From Burkholderia lata (GTDB taxonomy: Bacteria; Pseudomonadota; Gammaproteobacteria; Burkholderiales; Burkholderiaceae), in assembly GCF_000012945.1 (NCBI RefSeq), contig NC_007511.1:1302001-1366000 (forward strand): a DNA stretch of 64,000 bases, given 5' to 3'. The number at the start of each line of letters is the position of its first letter. The stretch's first letter is position 1. Shown piece by piece: positions 54,856 to 64,000 of the stretch. The translations under genes and the position numbers were made by a program. The notes below the pieces were generated by a model. The model worked only from the letters and a program-made list of their open reading frames with translations. It was not told the origin of the DNA and searched no databases.

Positions 54856-56853
54856 ATGACAATCCCAACCGATTCGATCCAGCACGCGGCATCGGGCACG
54901 TCCGGCACACGGACCGCGCGACATCGCCTGATCAACATCGACAACGGCGGCACGCTGACCGACATCTGCGTGATGGACGGCGACAACGTGATCCGCACGA
55001 AGACGCTGACCACGCCGCATGACCTGTCGCAATGCCTGTTCGACGGGCTGCGCAAGGCGTCCGTGGCGATCTACGGCAACGAAGACCTGGAGGCGCTGCT
55101 GTTGTCGACGGCCGCGATCCGCTACTCGACGACCCAGGGGACGAACGCACTCGTCGAGCGCAAGGGGCCGCGGCTCGGGCTCGTGGTCGGCGGGACGCTG
55201 TCGGCCGCGCAGGTGCGCGACGCCGACGGCGCTGCCGACCTGTTCGACGCGGTGATCGGCAGCCGCGCAGTCACGCTGTCCGGCGATTCGCCCGAAGCCG
55301 ACGTAGTCCGCGCGGTCGGCGAACTCGCGGCGTCGGGGGCCAACCGGCTCGTGGTGGCGATCGGCGGCCCGCGCCGCGTCGAACTCGAACAGCGCCTGAA
55401 GCGCAAGCTGCTGCGCAGCTTTCCGCCCCACTTGCTCGGCGCGCTGCCGATCCTGTATGCACACGAAATCGCCGACGATGCGAGCGATGTGCGCCGCACG
55501 TGGACCGCGCTGTTCAACGCGTTCCTGCATCCGGCGATGGAGCGCTTTCTCTACAGCGCCGAACAGAAGCTGCGCGACGCGCGCGCGCAGAGCCCGCTGC
55601 TCGTGTTCCGCAACGACGGCTATGCAGGGCGCGTCGCGAAGACGATCGCGCTGAAGACCTACAGTTCCGGCCCGCGCGGCGGGATGGAAGGCGCACGTGT
55701 GCTGGCCCGGCACTACGGGCTGACGCATCTGCTGTCGATGGACATCGGCGGAACGACGACCGACATCGGCGTGGTCGACGAACGCGGCGTGCGCGCGGAC
55801 CGGCGCGGCAACGTCGAAGGCGTCGCGACGTCGTTCGCGTTGTGCGACGTGGTCAGTGCGGGCGTCGGCGGCAGCTCGATCATCCGCGTAGCGGGCGAAC
55901 GCATCGCGGTGGGGCCGGAAAGCGTCGGCAGCGCGCCGGGGCCGGCCTGTTTCGGCCTCGGCGGCACGCAGGCGACGATCACCGATGCGTTCACGCTGTC
56001 GGGCCTGCTCGATCCCGCGTCGTTCTTCGGCGGCAAGCTGCAGCTCGACAAGGCGCGTGCCCGCCAGGCGGTTCATGCGCATGTGGCCGATCCGCTGAAG
56101 ATGGGCGACCTCGAAGCGCTCGCCGCGATGGAAGCCGCGTGGGTGAAGAAAGTCGCCGACAGCCTCACCGCCTATGCGTCGATCCGGCCCGACACGACGC
56201 TTGCCGCGTTCGGCGGCGCGGGGGCGCTCGTCGCATGCCGCGTCGCGGAGGCGATCGGCGTGAAGCGGGTGTTGATTCCGGGGCTGGCGGCCGTGTTTTC
56301 CGCGTACGGAATCAGTTTTTCGGATGTCGGGCACAGCTTCTCGGCGCCGCTTGCCGAAGCGACCGACAGCGCCCTCGCTGCTGCAATGGACACGCTGTTC
56401 ACGCAGGCATCGCGTGCGATGTTCGGTGAAGACGCGGCGATCGACGACTGCCGGCTGGTCTATACGATCGAAGCGACCGGTGCCGACGGCCGGAGTAGCG
56501 AGCACGCGGTGACCGGCACGACGCTGCCGGCCGGGCTTGCACCGGATGCGACGCTGTCCGTGTCGCTGACCGCGATCAAGCGCATGCCGCAAGCGACGCT
56601 GGACGGCCGCTTCGACGAGACCGGCCACCAGCCCGCCGTTGCGCACGGCACGCGGCGCGTCGTGGTCGATGGCCGCGAAGCCGAACTGCCGCTGTACCGC
56701 GTCGAGGATCAACCGAAGGGCGTCGCGGTACGCGCGGCCGGCCCGGCGGTGCTCGAGGAAGCGTTCTTCACGGGGCGCATCGACGCCGGCTGGCATTTCG
56801 ACATCAATTCCGCCGGAGACATCCTGCTCAGCAGCGGCACGGAGAACGAATAA
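54856..56853 (+). CDS. Hydantoinase/oxoprolinase (HyuA)-type subunit 1 of a ketone carboxylase
   Basis: 665 residues with ASKHA-fold ATPase motifs. The N-terminal phosphate loop is DNGGTLTDI, slightly off the usual DxGGTFTD; the second domain begins LLSMDIGGTTTDIGVVDERG, and SVGSAPGPACFGLGGTQATI and AAFGGAGALVACRVAEAIGV follow. In acetone and acetophenone carboxylases this subunit uses ATP to phosphorylate the ketone enol and bicarbonate. The gene order HyuA, 15-kDa subunit, HyuA, HyuB, extra subunit, ligase matches the acetophenone carboxylase locus better than the three-gene acetone one. Confidence 0.9.
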   Translation: MTIPTDSIQHAASGTSGTRTARHRLINIDNGGTLTDICVMDGDNVIRTKTLTTPHDLSQCLFDGLRKASVAIYGNEDLEALLLSTAAIRYSTTQGTNALVERKGPRLGLVVGGTLSAAQVRDADGAADLFDAVIGSRAVTLSGDSPEADVVRAVGELAASGANRLVVAIGGPRRVELEQRLKRKLLRSFPPHLLGALPILYAHEIADDASDVRRTWTALFNAFLHPAMERFLYSAEQKLRDARAQSPLLVFRNDGYAGRVAKTIALKTYSSGPRGGMEGARVLARHYGLTHLLSMDIGGTTTDIGVVDERGVRADRRGNVEGVATSFALCDVVSAGVGGSSIIRVAGERIAVGPESVGSAPGPACFGLGGTQATITDAFTLSGLLDPASFFGGKLQLDKARARQAVHAHVADPLKMGDLEALAAMEAAWVKKVADSLTAYASIRPDTTLAAFGGAGALVACRVAEAIGVKRVLIPGLAAVFSAYGISFSDVGHSFSAPLAEATDSALAAAMDTLFTQASRAMFGEDAAIDDCRLVYTIEATGADGRSSEHAVTGTTLPAGLAPDATLSVSLTAIKRMPQATLDGRFDETGHQPAVAHGTRRVVVDGREAELPLYRVEDQPKGVAVRAAGPAVLEEAFFTGRIDAGWHFDINSAGDILLSSGTENE

Positions 56854-57317
56854 TGAAAGTCCTGATTACCGAAACCCTGCGCATCGATCTCGGCACGGAG
56901 CAATGGGAATGCCGGCGCTGCGGTCATGCGCACGGCAGCGCGCGCGACAACTACAAGCGCGGCCTGCTCGTCCACGATCGCGATCCGCGCGAGATCCACA
57001 AGCCGCTGCTCGATCCGAACCGCTACGCACGTACGTACTCGCCGGACCCGGACTGGTGCCGGATTCTCGAATACTACTGCCCGGAATGCGGCGTGCTCGT
57101 CGAAGCCGAATACCTGCCGCCCGGCCATCCGCCGCTGCACGACATCGATCTCGACATCGACGCGTTGAAGCTGCAATGGAAGGATCGCGAGGAGATGACG
57201 GAGCCCGCGCAGGCGCCCGATCTTGCACTCGAACGCGTGAAGCTGCAGCGCGCGCTGCATGCGGCCGCCCATCATCGCCACGCAGTCGGTGCCGGCACCG
57301 ACGCGTCGTCCACTTGA
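56853..57317 (+). CDS. Small CxxC subunit, acetone carboxylase gamma / acetophenone carboxylase beta family
   Basis: 154 residues starting MKVLITETLRIDLGTEQWEC. Two CxxC pairs (CRRCGH and CPECGV) suit a bound metal, as in the small subunit of ketone carboxylases, and GLLVHDRDPREIHKPLLD is a family pattern. It overlaps the previous stop by 1 bp and is followed by the second HyuA gene after 19 bp. Confidence 0.85.
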   Translation: MKVLITETLRIDLGTEQWECRRCGHAHGSARDNYKRGLLVHDRDPREIHKPLLDPNRYARTYSPDPDWCRILEYYCPECGVLVEAEYLPPGHPPLHDIDLDIDALKLQWKDREEMTEPAQAPDLALERVKLQRALHAAAHHRHAVGAGTDASST

Positions 57318-57336
57318 GCCACGGGGAGATTCGATC

Positions 57337-59466
57337 ATGAAACGTGTTTCCGTCGACATTGGCGGCACCTTCACCGATTGCTTCGTGGCATGGGGCGATC
57401 ATTGCGTCGAAGGCAAGTCGCTCACGACGCACCACAATCTGGCGGTCGGTTTCAACGATTCGCTGGCCGACGCATGCCGCCAGCTCGAACTGACGCCGAC
57501 CCAGCTGCTGTCCGAAGTCGATTCGGTGCGCTACGCGACGACGCTCGGCACCAACGCGCTGATCGAGCGCAAGGGCCCGCGCGTCGGCCTGCTCGTCACG
57601 ACGGGCTTCAAGCACACGGTGCCGCTGTCGCGGGCCCGCGGCTACGGGGAAGGGCTGTCCGAACACGAGCAGATGGACATTCCGAATGCGGCACGCCCGG
57701 AGCCACTCGTGGCGATTCCGCTGATCCGCGAGATCCGCGAGCGTGTCGACTACGTTGGCCAGGTGTTCTGGACACTCGACGAGGACGATGTGCGCTTGCG
57801 CATCCGCGAGCTCGTCGACGCCGGTGCGCAGGCACTCGTCGTGATGTTCACGAACAGCGTCGTGAACCCGGTGCACGAACTGCGCGTGCGCGAGATCTTC
57901 CTCGAGGAGTACCCGGCGCACATGCTCGGCGCGATCCCGATGCTGTTGTCGCACCAGGTGGTCGGCCGCAAGGGCGAGTATTCGCGCGCGACGTCGTCGA
58001 TCATCGACGCGTTCCTGCATCAGATCATGTACCACGGGCTCGGCACGCTGGAGCTGAACCTGCGCCAGCAGGGCTATACGAAGCCGATGCTCGTCAATCA
58101 CAACTCGGGCGGGATGGCGCAACTCAACTCGACCGATGCGCTGCAGACCGTCCACTCGGGGCCGGTGTCGGGCATCGCCGCGAGCGAGTACCTGGCGGCG
58201 GCCGCCGAACTGGGCAACGTCGTCGCGACCGACATGGGCGGCACGAGCTTCGACATCGGGATCGTCGTGCAGGGCGGGCAGAAGTTCTACGACTTCAACC
58301 CGGTGATCGATCGCTGGCTCGTCAGCGTGCCGATGGTGCACCTCGTCGCGCTGGGCGCGGGCGGCGGCTCGATCGCGCGCTACGAGCGGATGTACAAGAC
58401 GGTCGAGATCGGCCCGCAGTCGGCCGGCTCCGATCCGGGGCCCGCGTGTTACGACCGCGGCGGCCAGCATCCGACCGTCACCGACGCGGACCTGCTGCTC
58501 GGCTATCTCGATCCGAAGAACTACGCGAACGGCCGCATTCCGCTGAATCCGCGTCGCGCGAAGCAGGCGATGCAGGACGACCTGTGCGACGTGCTCGATC
58601 TCGACGTGATCGAAACCGCCAAGCTGATCAAGAAGCAGGTCGACGCGTCGATGGCGAACGGCATCGCCACCGAATTGCGCACGCGCGGCTTCGAGCCGAA
58701 GGAATTCACGGTGCTCGCATACGGCGGCAACGGGCCGCTGCATGCGTGCGGGATCGCGTCCGCGCTCGGGGTCGCGAAAGTGCTGGCGCCGCCGTATTCG
58801 TCGACGTTCTCCGCGTGCGGGGCGGGGACGGTGAACCAGATGCATATCCACGAAATGAACACGTGGACGGTGCTGTTCAACCCGAACACGAAATCGTTCT
58901 TCCTGGATTTCGACACGTTCAACCGCGGCGTCGAGGAGCTCGAGCGGCGCGGGCGCGAGGATCTGGAGCGGCAGGGGATGGACCCGTCGCAGATCCGCTA
59001 CCGGCTCGAACTCGACATGCGTTACGGCAACCAGCGCGTGCAGACGGCGGTCGTCACGCCGATCTCGCGCCTGAAGACGCAGCGCGACGTGCTGACGCTG
59101 ATGGAGCTGTTCCACGAGAGTTACGGCTCGCGCTTCGGGGACGGCTCGCAAAGCCCGGAAACCGGCGTGCGGATCAACACGCTGCGTGTTTGCGCGTACG
59201 TCGAACAGCCGTCGGTGAAGTTCGCGAAGCTCGCGGTCAGCGACAGCCCGCTGCCGCCGCCGGAGCCGGTCGGCTACCGCGAATGCCACTTCGTCGGGCA
59301 CGACGGCCCGCAACGCACCGCCATCTACGACGACCGCGCCCGTGCCGAGCGCACGCAGATCGAAGGGCCAGCCGTCATCACGACCCGCGCGACGACGTTC
59401 CTCGTCGAGCCGGGCTGGATCTATCAGGCGACGGCCCAGGGCGGCGCGTGGTTCCTGCGCAAGTAA
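57337..59466 (+). CDS. Hydantoinase/oxoprolinase (HyuA)-type subunit 2
   Basis: 709 residues with intact VSVDIGGTFTDCFVAW, ATDMGGTSFDIGIVVQGGQK, SAGSDPGPACYDRGGQHPTV and LAYGGNGPLHACGIASALGV. It is a full HyuA-type ATPase and differs clearly from the first HyuA, with the canonical phosphate loop. Two unlike HyuA subunits are a hallmark of acetophenone carboxylase. ATG 57337 is behind GGGGAG. Fourteen bases separate it from the HyuB gene. Confidence 0.93.
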   Translation: MKRVSVDIGGTFTDCFVAWGDHCVEGKSLTTHHNLAVGFNDSLADACRQLELTPTQLLSEVDSVRYATTLGTNALIERKGPRVGLLVTTGFKHTVPLSRARGYGEGLSEHEQMDIPNAARPEPLVAIPLIREIRERVDYVGQVFWTLDEDDVRLRIRELVDAGAQALVVMFTNSVVNPVHELRVREIFLEEYPAHMLGAIPMLLSHQVVGRKGEYSRATSSIIDAFLHQIMYHGLGTLELNLRQQGYTKPMLVNHNSGGMAQLNSTDALQTVHSGPVSGIAASEYLAAAAELGNVVATDMGGTSFDIGIVVQGGQKFYDFNPVIDRWLVSVPMVHLVALGAGGGSIARYERMYKTVEIGPQSAGSDPGPACYDRGGQHPTVTDADLLLGYLDPKNYANGRIPLNPRRAKQAMQDDLCDVLDLDVIETAKLIKKQVDASMANGIATELRTRGFEPKEFTVLAYGGNGPLHACGIASALGVAKVLAPPYSSTFSACGAGTVNQMHIHEMNTWTVLFNPNTKSFFLDFDTFNRGVEELERRGREDLERQGMDPSQIRYRLELDMRYGNQRVQTAVVTPISRLKTQRDVLTLMELFHESYGSRFGDGSQSPETGVRINTLRVCAYVEQPSVKFAKLAVSDSPLPPPEPVGYRECHFVGHDGPQRTAIYDDRARAERTQIEGPAVITTRATTFLVEPGWIYQATAQGGAWFLRK

Positions 59467-59480
59467 GCAAGGAGATCGAC

Positions 59481-61727
59481 ATGCAAAACGACATCAATGC
59501 GGAAGACCGGGCGCTGCTCGACAAGTTCATCGCCGACAACACGCTGTTTCTCGGCCCCGATCCCGAGATCATGCGCAATCACAGCATCCTGCCGCGCTCG
59601 AAGCTGGAGAACGAAGTGCTGGAGCGCGGCGTCGACCCGCACCAGGTTCACCATGTGCGCGGGCTGATCAACTCGGCGCTGTCCGAAGCGTTCACGATGG
59701 TGAACCAGATGGGCGCGGCGCCGGGCGCGAAGTGGGGCGACCTCGTCACCGCGATCTACACCGCGCAGGGCGACCTGTCGATGATCGCGCCGCACGGGAT
59801 CATCGCGTTCGCCGCGTGCTGCTTCTATCCGATCCGCTTCATCATCAAGAACTGGGTGAACGACCCGACGGTCGGCGTGAAGGACGGCGACGGCTTCATC
59901 CACAACGACGCGCGCTACGGCGGCATCCACAACACCGACCAGTCGATGATGATGCCGCTGTTCTACAAGGGCGAACTCGTGTGCTGGCTGTCGTCGACGA
60001 TCCACGAGGGCGAGAACGGCTCGACCGAGCCGGGCGGGCTGCCGGCCAAGGCCGAGAGCAAGTACGACGAAGGCATCAAGATGCCGCCGTTCAAGATCGT
60101 CGAGAACTTCGAGCTGAAGCGCGACCTCGTCACGTTCCTGCAGAACTCGGTGCGCGACCCGCGCCTGCAGCTCGAGGACATGAAGGTGAAGCTGCACGCG
60201 GTGCTGCGCCTGCGCGAGCGGATCATCGCGCTGCTCGACCAGTATGGGCGTGACGCGCTGATCGGCACGTTGCGCACGCACCTGGAAGACGTCGAAACGG
60301 AGATGCGCCGCCGCATTCGCGAGTTGCCCGACGGCACGACGCGCGTGCTGCAGTTCATGGATTCGAGCCTGCGCGAAAACGCGCTGCAGAAGATCTCGTG
60401 TGCGATCACCGTGAAGGGCGACCGGATGGTGATGGATTTCCGCGGCTCGGCACCGCAGTTCATGAACCGTTCGGTCAATACCAACATCGCGTCGTTCAAG
60501 GCGGCGCTGTGCACGGGCCTGCTGCAGAACATCTGGCCCGACCTGCCGCATACGATGGCCGTGCTGTCGCCGATCGAGATCATCACCGATCGCAACTCGA
60601 TCCTCGATGCGGAAGGCGAGATGCCGCAGGCGATGAGCCTGATGCCGCTGTTCAAGGGCTGCGTCGTGTGGACGATTCCGATGAACAAGCTGAGCTACAG
60701 CCTGCCGCATCGCTACTCGGCGGTGATCGCGTCGCAATACGACCAGGCGGCGACGTTCATCTACGGCGGCCTGACGCAGCACGGCGACGTGACCGGCAAC
60801 TTCTGCGCGGACATCAACGGCAACGGGCAGGGCGCGCGCAGCCACGCGGACGGCGAGCATTCGATCTCGCCCGTGTTCGGTTTCATGTGCGACACCGGCG
60901 AGCACGAGATCGCGGAAGAGGACACGCCGATCATCCGCCTCGGTGCGCAGCGGCTCGCGAAGGACCGGATCGGCTGGGGCAAGTATCGCGGCGGGATGGG
61001 CTACGAGCAGATCGCGACCGCGCGCGGTTCCGGGCTGTGGGGCTTCATGACCGGCTGCGAGGGCTCGAAGTTTCCGTCGGCGCAGGGGCTGTTCGGCGGC
61101 TATTCGTGCCCGAGCTACCAGCTGATGAAGATCAAGGGCATCAACATCTTCAAGGTGCTCGAGGAGAACCCGAAGGCCGTCGACACGTTCGACATCGTCG
61201 AGCTGATGAACAAGCGGCCGATTCCGGGCGCGCAGTACAGCAGCCACGACATGGGCATGACGTTCGAGATCTGCAACGAGGGCGAGATCTACATGATCTG
61301 CCAGGGCTCGGGTGGCGGCTATGGCGACGTGCTCGAACGCGATCCGGCGCTCGTGATGAAGGACTTGCGCGAGGAGCTGATGTCGCACGAGAACGCGCGC
61401 GACATCTACAAGGTCGTCTACGACGAGGAGACGCTCGTCGTCGATGTCGAGGCGACGGCGGAAGCGCGGGCGGCCGAACGGCTCGCACGGATTGCGCGCG
61501 GCAAGCCGTTCGACGCGTTCTGCGACGCCTGGGTGACACCGGAGCCGCCGGCGACGCTGCCGTACTTCGGCAGCTGGAACGACCGCACCGAGATCTACGC
61601 GACGACGCTGGGCCAGCGCGTCAGGATGCCGGCGGACGCGATCCAGGGCGCCTTCATGCTCGATCCGAAGGATGTCCGCATCGCGGAGCTGGAGGCGCAG
61701 CTGGCCGACAAGGCGGCGCAGGCATAA
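59481..61727 (+). CDS. Hydantoinase B/oxoprolinase (HyuB)-type catalytic subunit
   Basis: 748 residues of the HyuB family: RSKLENEVLERGVDPHQVHH, the DxxxxGGxHxxD-like NDARYGGIHNTDQSMMMPLF, and KYRGGMGYEQIATARGSGLW, GFMTGCEGSK. In ketone carboxylases this subunit joins the activated enol and carboxyphosphate. GGAG precedes ATG 59481. The C-terminal RIAELEAQLADKAAQ looks like a short coiled coil. Confidence 0.93.
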   Translation: MQNDINAEDRALLDKFIADNTLFLGPDPEIMRNHSILPRSKLENEVLERGVDPHQVHHVRGLINSALSEAFTMVNQMGAAPGAKWGDLVTAIYTAQGDLSMIAPHGIIAFAACCFYPIRFIIKNWVNDPTVGVKDGDGFIHNDARYGGIHNTDQSMMMPLFYKGELVCWLSSTIHEGENGSTEPGGLPAKAESKYDEGIKMPPFKIVENFELKRDLVTFLQNSVRDPRLQLEDMKVKLHAVLRLRERIIALLDQYGRDALIGTLRTHLEDVETEMRRRIRELPDGTTRVLQFMDSSLRENALQKISCAITVKGDRMVMDFRGSAPQFMNRSVNTNIASFKAALCTGLLQNIWPDLPHTMAVLSPIEIITDRNSILDAEGEMPQAMSLMPLFKGCVVWTIPMNKLSYSLPHRYSAVIASQYDQAATFIYGGLTQHGDVTGNFCADINGNGQGARSHADGEHSISPVFGFMCDTGEHEIAEEDTPIIRLGAQRLAKDRIGWGKYRGGMGYEQIATARGSGLWGFMTGCEGSKFPSAQGLFGGYSCPSYQLMKIKGINIFKVLEENPKAVDTFDIVELMNKRPIPGAQYSSHDMGMTFEICNEGEIYMICQGSGGGYGDVLERDPALVMKDLREELMSHENARDIYKVVYDEETLVVDVEATAEARAAERLARIARGKPFDAFCDAWVTPEPPATLPYFGSWNDRTEIYATTLGQRVRMPADAIQGAFMLDPKDVRIAELEAQLADKAAQA

Positions 61728-61849
61728 GCCGGCGCCACGGCCGAGGCGCGGCGGGCGAGAGCCGCCGCGCCGAACGCTTTTTTCCTGCAGGACGGGCGGC
61801 GGTTGCGTGATTGACGGCCACCCGGCCTCATGCTGAACTGGAAGGCATC

Positions 61850-62704
61850 ATGTCTCGACTCATCGATACCGCTCGGGTACGCCGGCCGCTCTGGCTGAAT
61901 CACGCTGGCTACAGCGTGCCGTTGCTCGCGGGCGGCAGCGCGCCGTGGCTCGACAGTGCCGCGTGCGTCGCGTGGGCACGCCAGGCGCACGGCTTGCTCG
62001 GATCGGACGTGCTCACGTTGCCGCTGGCGGAGCTTGCCGCCGCATGGGTGGCGCGCGACACGGCATTGCGGGACGCAATGGCTGCGAACACGAAGCGCGC
62101 GCATCTGCCGCTGAAGGCCTGTCTCGCGAGCACGCCGCTGCGCGAGCAGGCGGCCGCGCTGGCGAGCGCGTTGCGCGCGGCGTTGCCCGAGGCGATCTTC
62201 GCACTCGTGCTGCCGTCTCCACGCGACTGGGCGGCTCGGGCGCTTGCTTCGGCTGGCGGTTCGCCGCACGGCGAGGTCGACGAGGATGCCGCCGATGCGG
62301 CGGCGTCGAGCATCGCGGATTTCCTGCGGGCGTTCGCGACGGCGGGCGTCGATGCGGTACTGCTGCACGAGTCGCGTACCTGGGAGGCCGACGAAACCGC
62401 GCTGTGGCTCGAACTGTATCAACCCGTCGCGAACGTCGCGACGCATTACGGCTGGGACTGGGGCATGCAATGGCCGGCGGCCGTGACGCTGGCCGACGGC
62501 CAGGGCCCGGATTTCACGATCGCGCCGACGCGATGCGGGCCCGGCACGGCCGGTATCGTCGTGCCGGACGCGTTCTGGCAAGACGGTGCGCTGCCGGCAC
62601 CGGAACCCAAGTCGTTCGACGTGGCCGAGATTCCCGCTGCGGCACATCCGGAGACCGTTCTCGAACGGCTCGCGCTCTTACATGAAAGGCGATTGACATG
62701 GTGA
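61850..62704 (+). CDS. Unknown protein, possible fifth subunit of the ketone carboxylase
   Basis: 284 residues beginning MSRLIDTARVRRPLWLNHAG. I do not recognise a domain. It contains PEAIFALVLPSPRDWAARAL, SSIADFLRAFATAGVDAVLL and ALWLELYQPVANVATHYGWD, typical of a soluble mixed alpha/beta protein. It lies between the HyuB and ligase genes and overlaps the ligase by 7 bp. Acetophenone carboxylase has an additional ~34-kDa subunit of similar size and position, so that role is inferred. Confidence 0.75.
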   Translation: MSRLIDTARVRRPLWLNHAGYSVPLLAGGSAPWLDSAACVAWARQAHGLLGSDVLTLPLAELAAAWVARDTALRDAMAANTKRAHLPLKACLASTPLREQAAALASALRAALPEAIFALVLPSPRDWAARALASAGGSPHGEVDEDAADAAASSIADFLRAFATAGVDAVLLHESRTWEADETALWLELYQPVANVATHYGWDWGMQWPAAVTLADGQGPDFTIAPTRCGPGTAGIVVPDAFWQDGALPAPEPKSFDVAEIPAAAHPETVLERLALLHERRLTW

Positions 62705-64000
62705 ACGAAGGCGAACTGCTGTGGACGCCCGGCGAGACGTCCGTGCGCGGCTCCCATCTTGCCCGCTATCTCGACTGGCTCGCGACCGATCGCGATCTGG
62801 CATTCGCGGACTACGACGCGCTATGGCGCTGGTCGGTGCGCGAGCCCGATGCGTTCTGGGCGTCGATCTGGCAATGGTACGGCGTGCAGTACGACGGCTC
62901 GGCGCGACGCGTGACGGACGGCGCGCCGATGCCGCATACGCGCTGGTTTCCGGATGCGCGCGTGAACTACGCGGAGCATGTGCTGCAGAACGCTGCGCAT
63001 GCGGGTGCGGCGCCGGCCTTTCATTACGCTTCCGAAACGCGACCGCTGCAGACGATGTCGCTTGCCGAGCTTGCGAGCCAGGTGCGGCGCGTCGCGACGC
63101 GCCTGCGCGACCTCGGTGTGGTGCCGGGCGATCGTGTTGTCGCGTATCTGCCGAACGTGCCCGAGTGCGCGGTCGCGATGCTCGCGACGACCGCCATCGG
63201 CGCGATATGGTCGTCGGCTGCGATCGACTTCGGCGTGCGCACGGTCGTCGACCGCTTCCAGCAGATCGCGCCGAAGGTGCTGATCGCCGCTGACGGCTAC
63301 CACTTCGGCGGCAAGGTATTCGATCGCCGGCGCGAGGTCGCCGAAATCGCGCGGGCGCTGCCGTCGCTGCAGACGCTCGTCTGGCTGCCGAACGTGGCGG
63401 ATGCGATGCCGGCCGATGCGACGTCGCTGCCGTGCGCGGTGCACGCATGGGATGCGTTGCTCGCCGGCCCCGACGTGCCGGCCGATACGTTCCGCTTCGA
63501 GCGGGTCGGCGCCGATCATCCGCTGTGGATCGTGTTCTCGTCGGGCACCACGGGCTTGCCGAAGGCGATCGTGCATGGTCATGCGGGCATCCTGGCCGAG
63601 CACCTGAAGTTGATGCATCTGCATGTGGACCTGCACCCGGGCGACGTGATGTTCTTCTACAGCACGACCGGCTGGATGATGTGGAATCTGCTGGTCGCCT
63701 CGCTGCTGACCGGCGCATCCGCCGTGCTCTACGACGGCAGCCCGATGCACGGCGGCCCCGAGTGTCTGTGGCGGCTCGCGGCCGACGCCGGCGCGACCTG
63801 CTTCGGCGGCAGTCCGACCTTCGTGCAGATGATGGAAAAGTCGGGTATCGAGCCCGGGCGGCAGTTCGACCTGTCGGCGCTCAGGAGCGTGCTGCTCTCC
63901 GGTGCGCCGAGCACGCCCGAGACGTTCGCATGGTTCTACCGCAACGTGAAGCAGGACTTGTGGGTCACGTCGCAATCGGGCGGCACCGAGCTGTGCAGCG
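62698..64000 (+). CDS. Acetoacetyl-CoA synthetase-type acyl-CoA ligase (3' end outside window)
   Basis: The first 434 residues match acetoacetyl-CoA synthetase (AACS) rather than short-chain acyl-CoA synthetases: RWFPDARVNYAEHVLQNAAH, AIWSSAAIDFGVRTVVDRFQ, the AMP loop IVFSSGTTGLPKAIVHGHAG and FFYSTTGWMMWNLLVASLLT. The frame is open to base 64000. It would turn the beta-keto acid formed by the carboxylase into its CoA ester, as benzoylacetate- or acetoacetate-CoA ligases do. ATG 62698 overlaps the preceding gene. Confidence 0.93.
   Translation, partial: MVNEGELLWTPGETSVRGSHLARYLDWLATDRDLAFADYDALWRWSVREPDAFWASIWQWYGVQYDGSARRVTDGAPMPHTRWFPDARVNYAEHVLQNAAHAGAAPAFHYASETRPLQTMSLAELASQVRRVATRLRDLGVVPGDRVVAYLPNVPECAVAMLATTAIGAIWSSAAIDFGVRTVVDRFQQIAPKVLIAADGYHFGGKVFDRRREVAEIARALPSLQTLVWLPNVADAMPADATSLPCAVHAWDALLAGPDVPADTFRFERVGADHPLWIVFSSGTTGLPKAIVHGHAGILAEHLKLMHLHVDLHPGDVMFFYSTTGWMMWNLLVASLLTGASAVLYDGSPMHGGPECLWRLAADAGATCFGGSPTFVQMMEKSGIEPGRQFDLSALRSVLLSGAPSTPETFAWFYRNVKQDLWVTSQSGGTELCS

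Noticed and set aside
52648..56796. A 1382-residue minus-strand open frame across the porin, SDR and HyuA genes
   Set aside because: Its product is Arg/Ala/His-rich with no domain, while the plus strand encodes clear families. It is the usual high-G+C antisense shadow; the same holds for the long minus frames at 42652-45558, 56866-59313 and 59424-61388.
1..64000. CRISPR array or rRNA genes
   Set aside because: No regularly spaced repeats and no rRNA-like sequence were seen.

Overview
The window reads as a piece of a Burkholderia-type genome (Burkholderia cepacia complex or a close relative), probably from a secondary chromosome. This rests on the high G+C, two trimeric porins of the Burkholderia type (mature N-termini QSNITLYG and QSSVTLYG), an RND efflux triplet, and a dense mix of SDR, GMC, aldehyde dehydrogenase and aromatic-catabolism genes with local LysR/AraC/TetR/LuxR/MarR regulators. 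The genus is an inference; no rRNA or tRNA gene was seen.

Layout. 1-5984: end of a chemotaxis receptor, a NERD/UvrD-type helicase, a BetR-domain regulator with a degenerate receiver domain, a FAD oxidoreductase and a K+ channel with an RCK domain. 5961-13032: an A/T-richer island bounded by a direct repeat of the last codons of the K+ channel gene. Its left part is debris (an SphA-like gene remnant, a cut IS3 element). Its core (7911-11380) is a compact operon that looks like an unstudied RiPP locus: promoter with a 20-bp palindrome, 34-aa putative precursor peptide, attenuator hairpin, FkbM-type methyltransferase, HExxH putative peptide hydroxylase and MFS exporter, with a ClpP paralogue converging on it. 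13038-19974: MmgE/PrpD, GMC oxidoreductase, aldehyde dehydrogenase and cupin genes with a divergent LuxR-type regulator, then a DUF2889 gene. 20337-25427: four SDR genes and an AraC regulator.

26168-38590: a complete meta-cleavage pathway. A TetR regulator and flavin reductase are divergent from an operon encoding a ferredoxin fusion, extradiol dioxygenase, two alpha/beta hydrolases, a luciferase-like monooxygenase, a hydratase, acylating acetaldehyde dehydrogenase and 4-hydroxy-2-oxovalerate aldolase, so a catechol-type substrate would end as pyruvate and acetyl-CoA. Three promoters in this region share an ACTGA-N8-TCAGT operator (one copy has only one arm intact), which ties in the downstream SDR/porin block. 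39468-48525: an RND efflux system, whose pump gene has a 1-nt insertion near its 3' end, with LysR, TetR and MarR regulators. 48698-52040: an AraC regulator divergent from a quinone oxidoreductase, a FrnE-like DsbA protein and a small unknown protein.

52351-64000: a porin and an SDR under one promoter, and an acetophenone/acetone-carboxylase-like operon (HyuA, 15-kDa CxxC subunit, HyuA, HyuB, possible fifth subunit, acetoacetyl-CoA-synthetase-type ligase) under a second promoter with the same CTACCCG-N2-CGGGTAG element. Together they suggest uptake of a ketone, ATP-dependent carboxylation to a beta-keto acid, and CoA activation. The ligase gene runs off the right edge.
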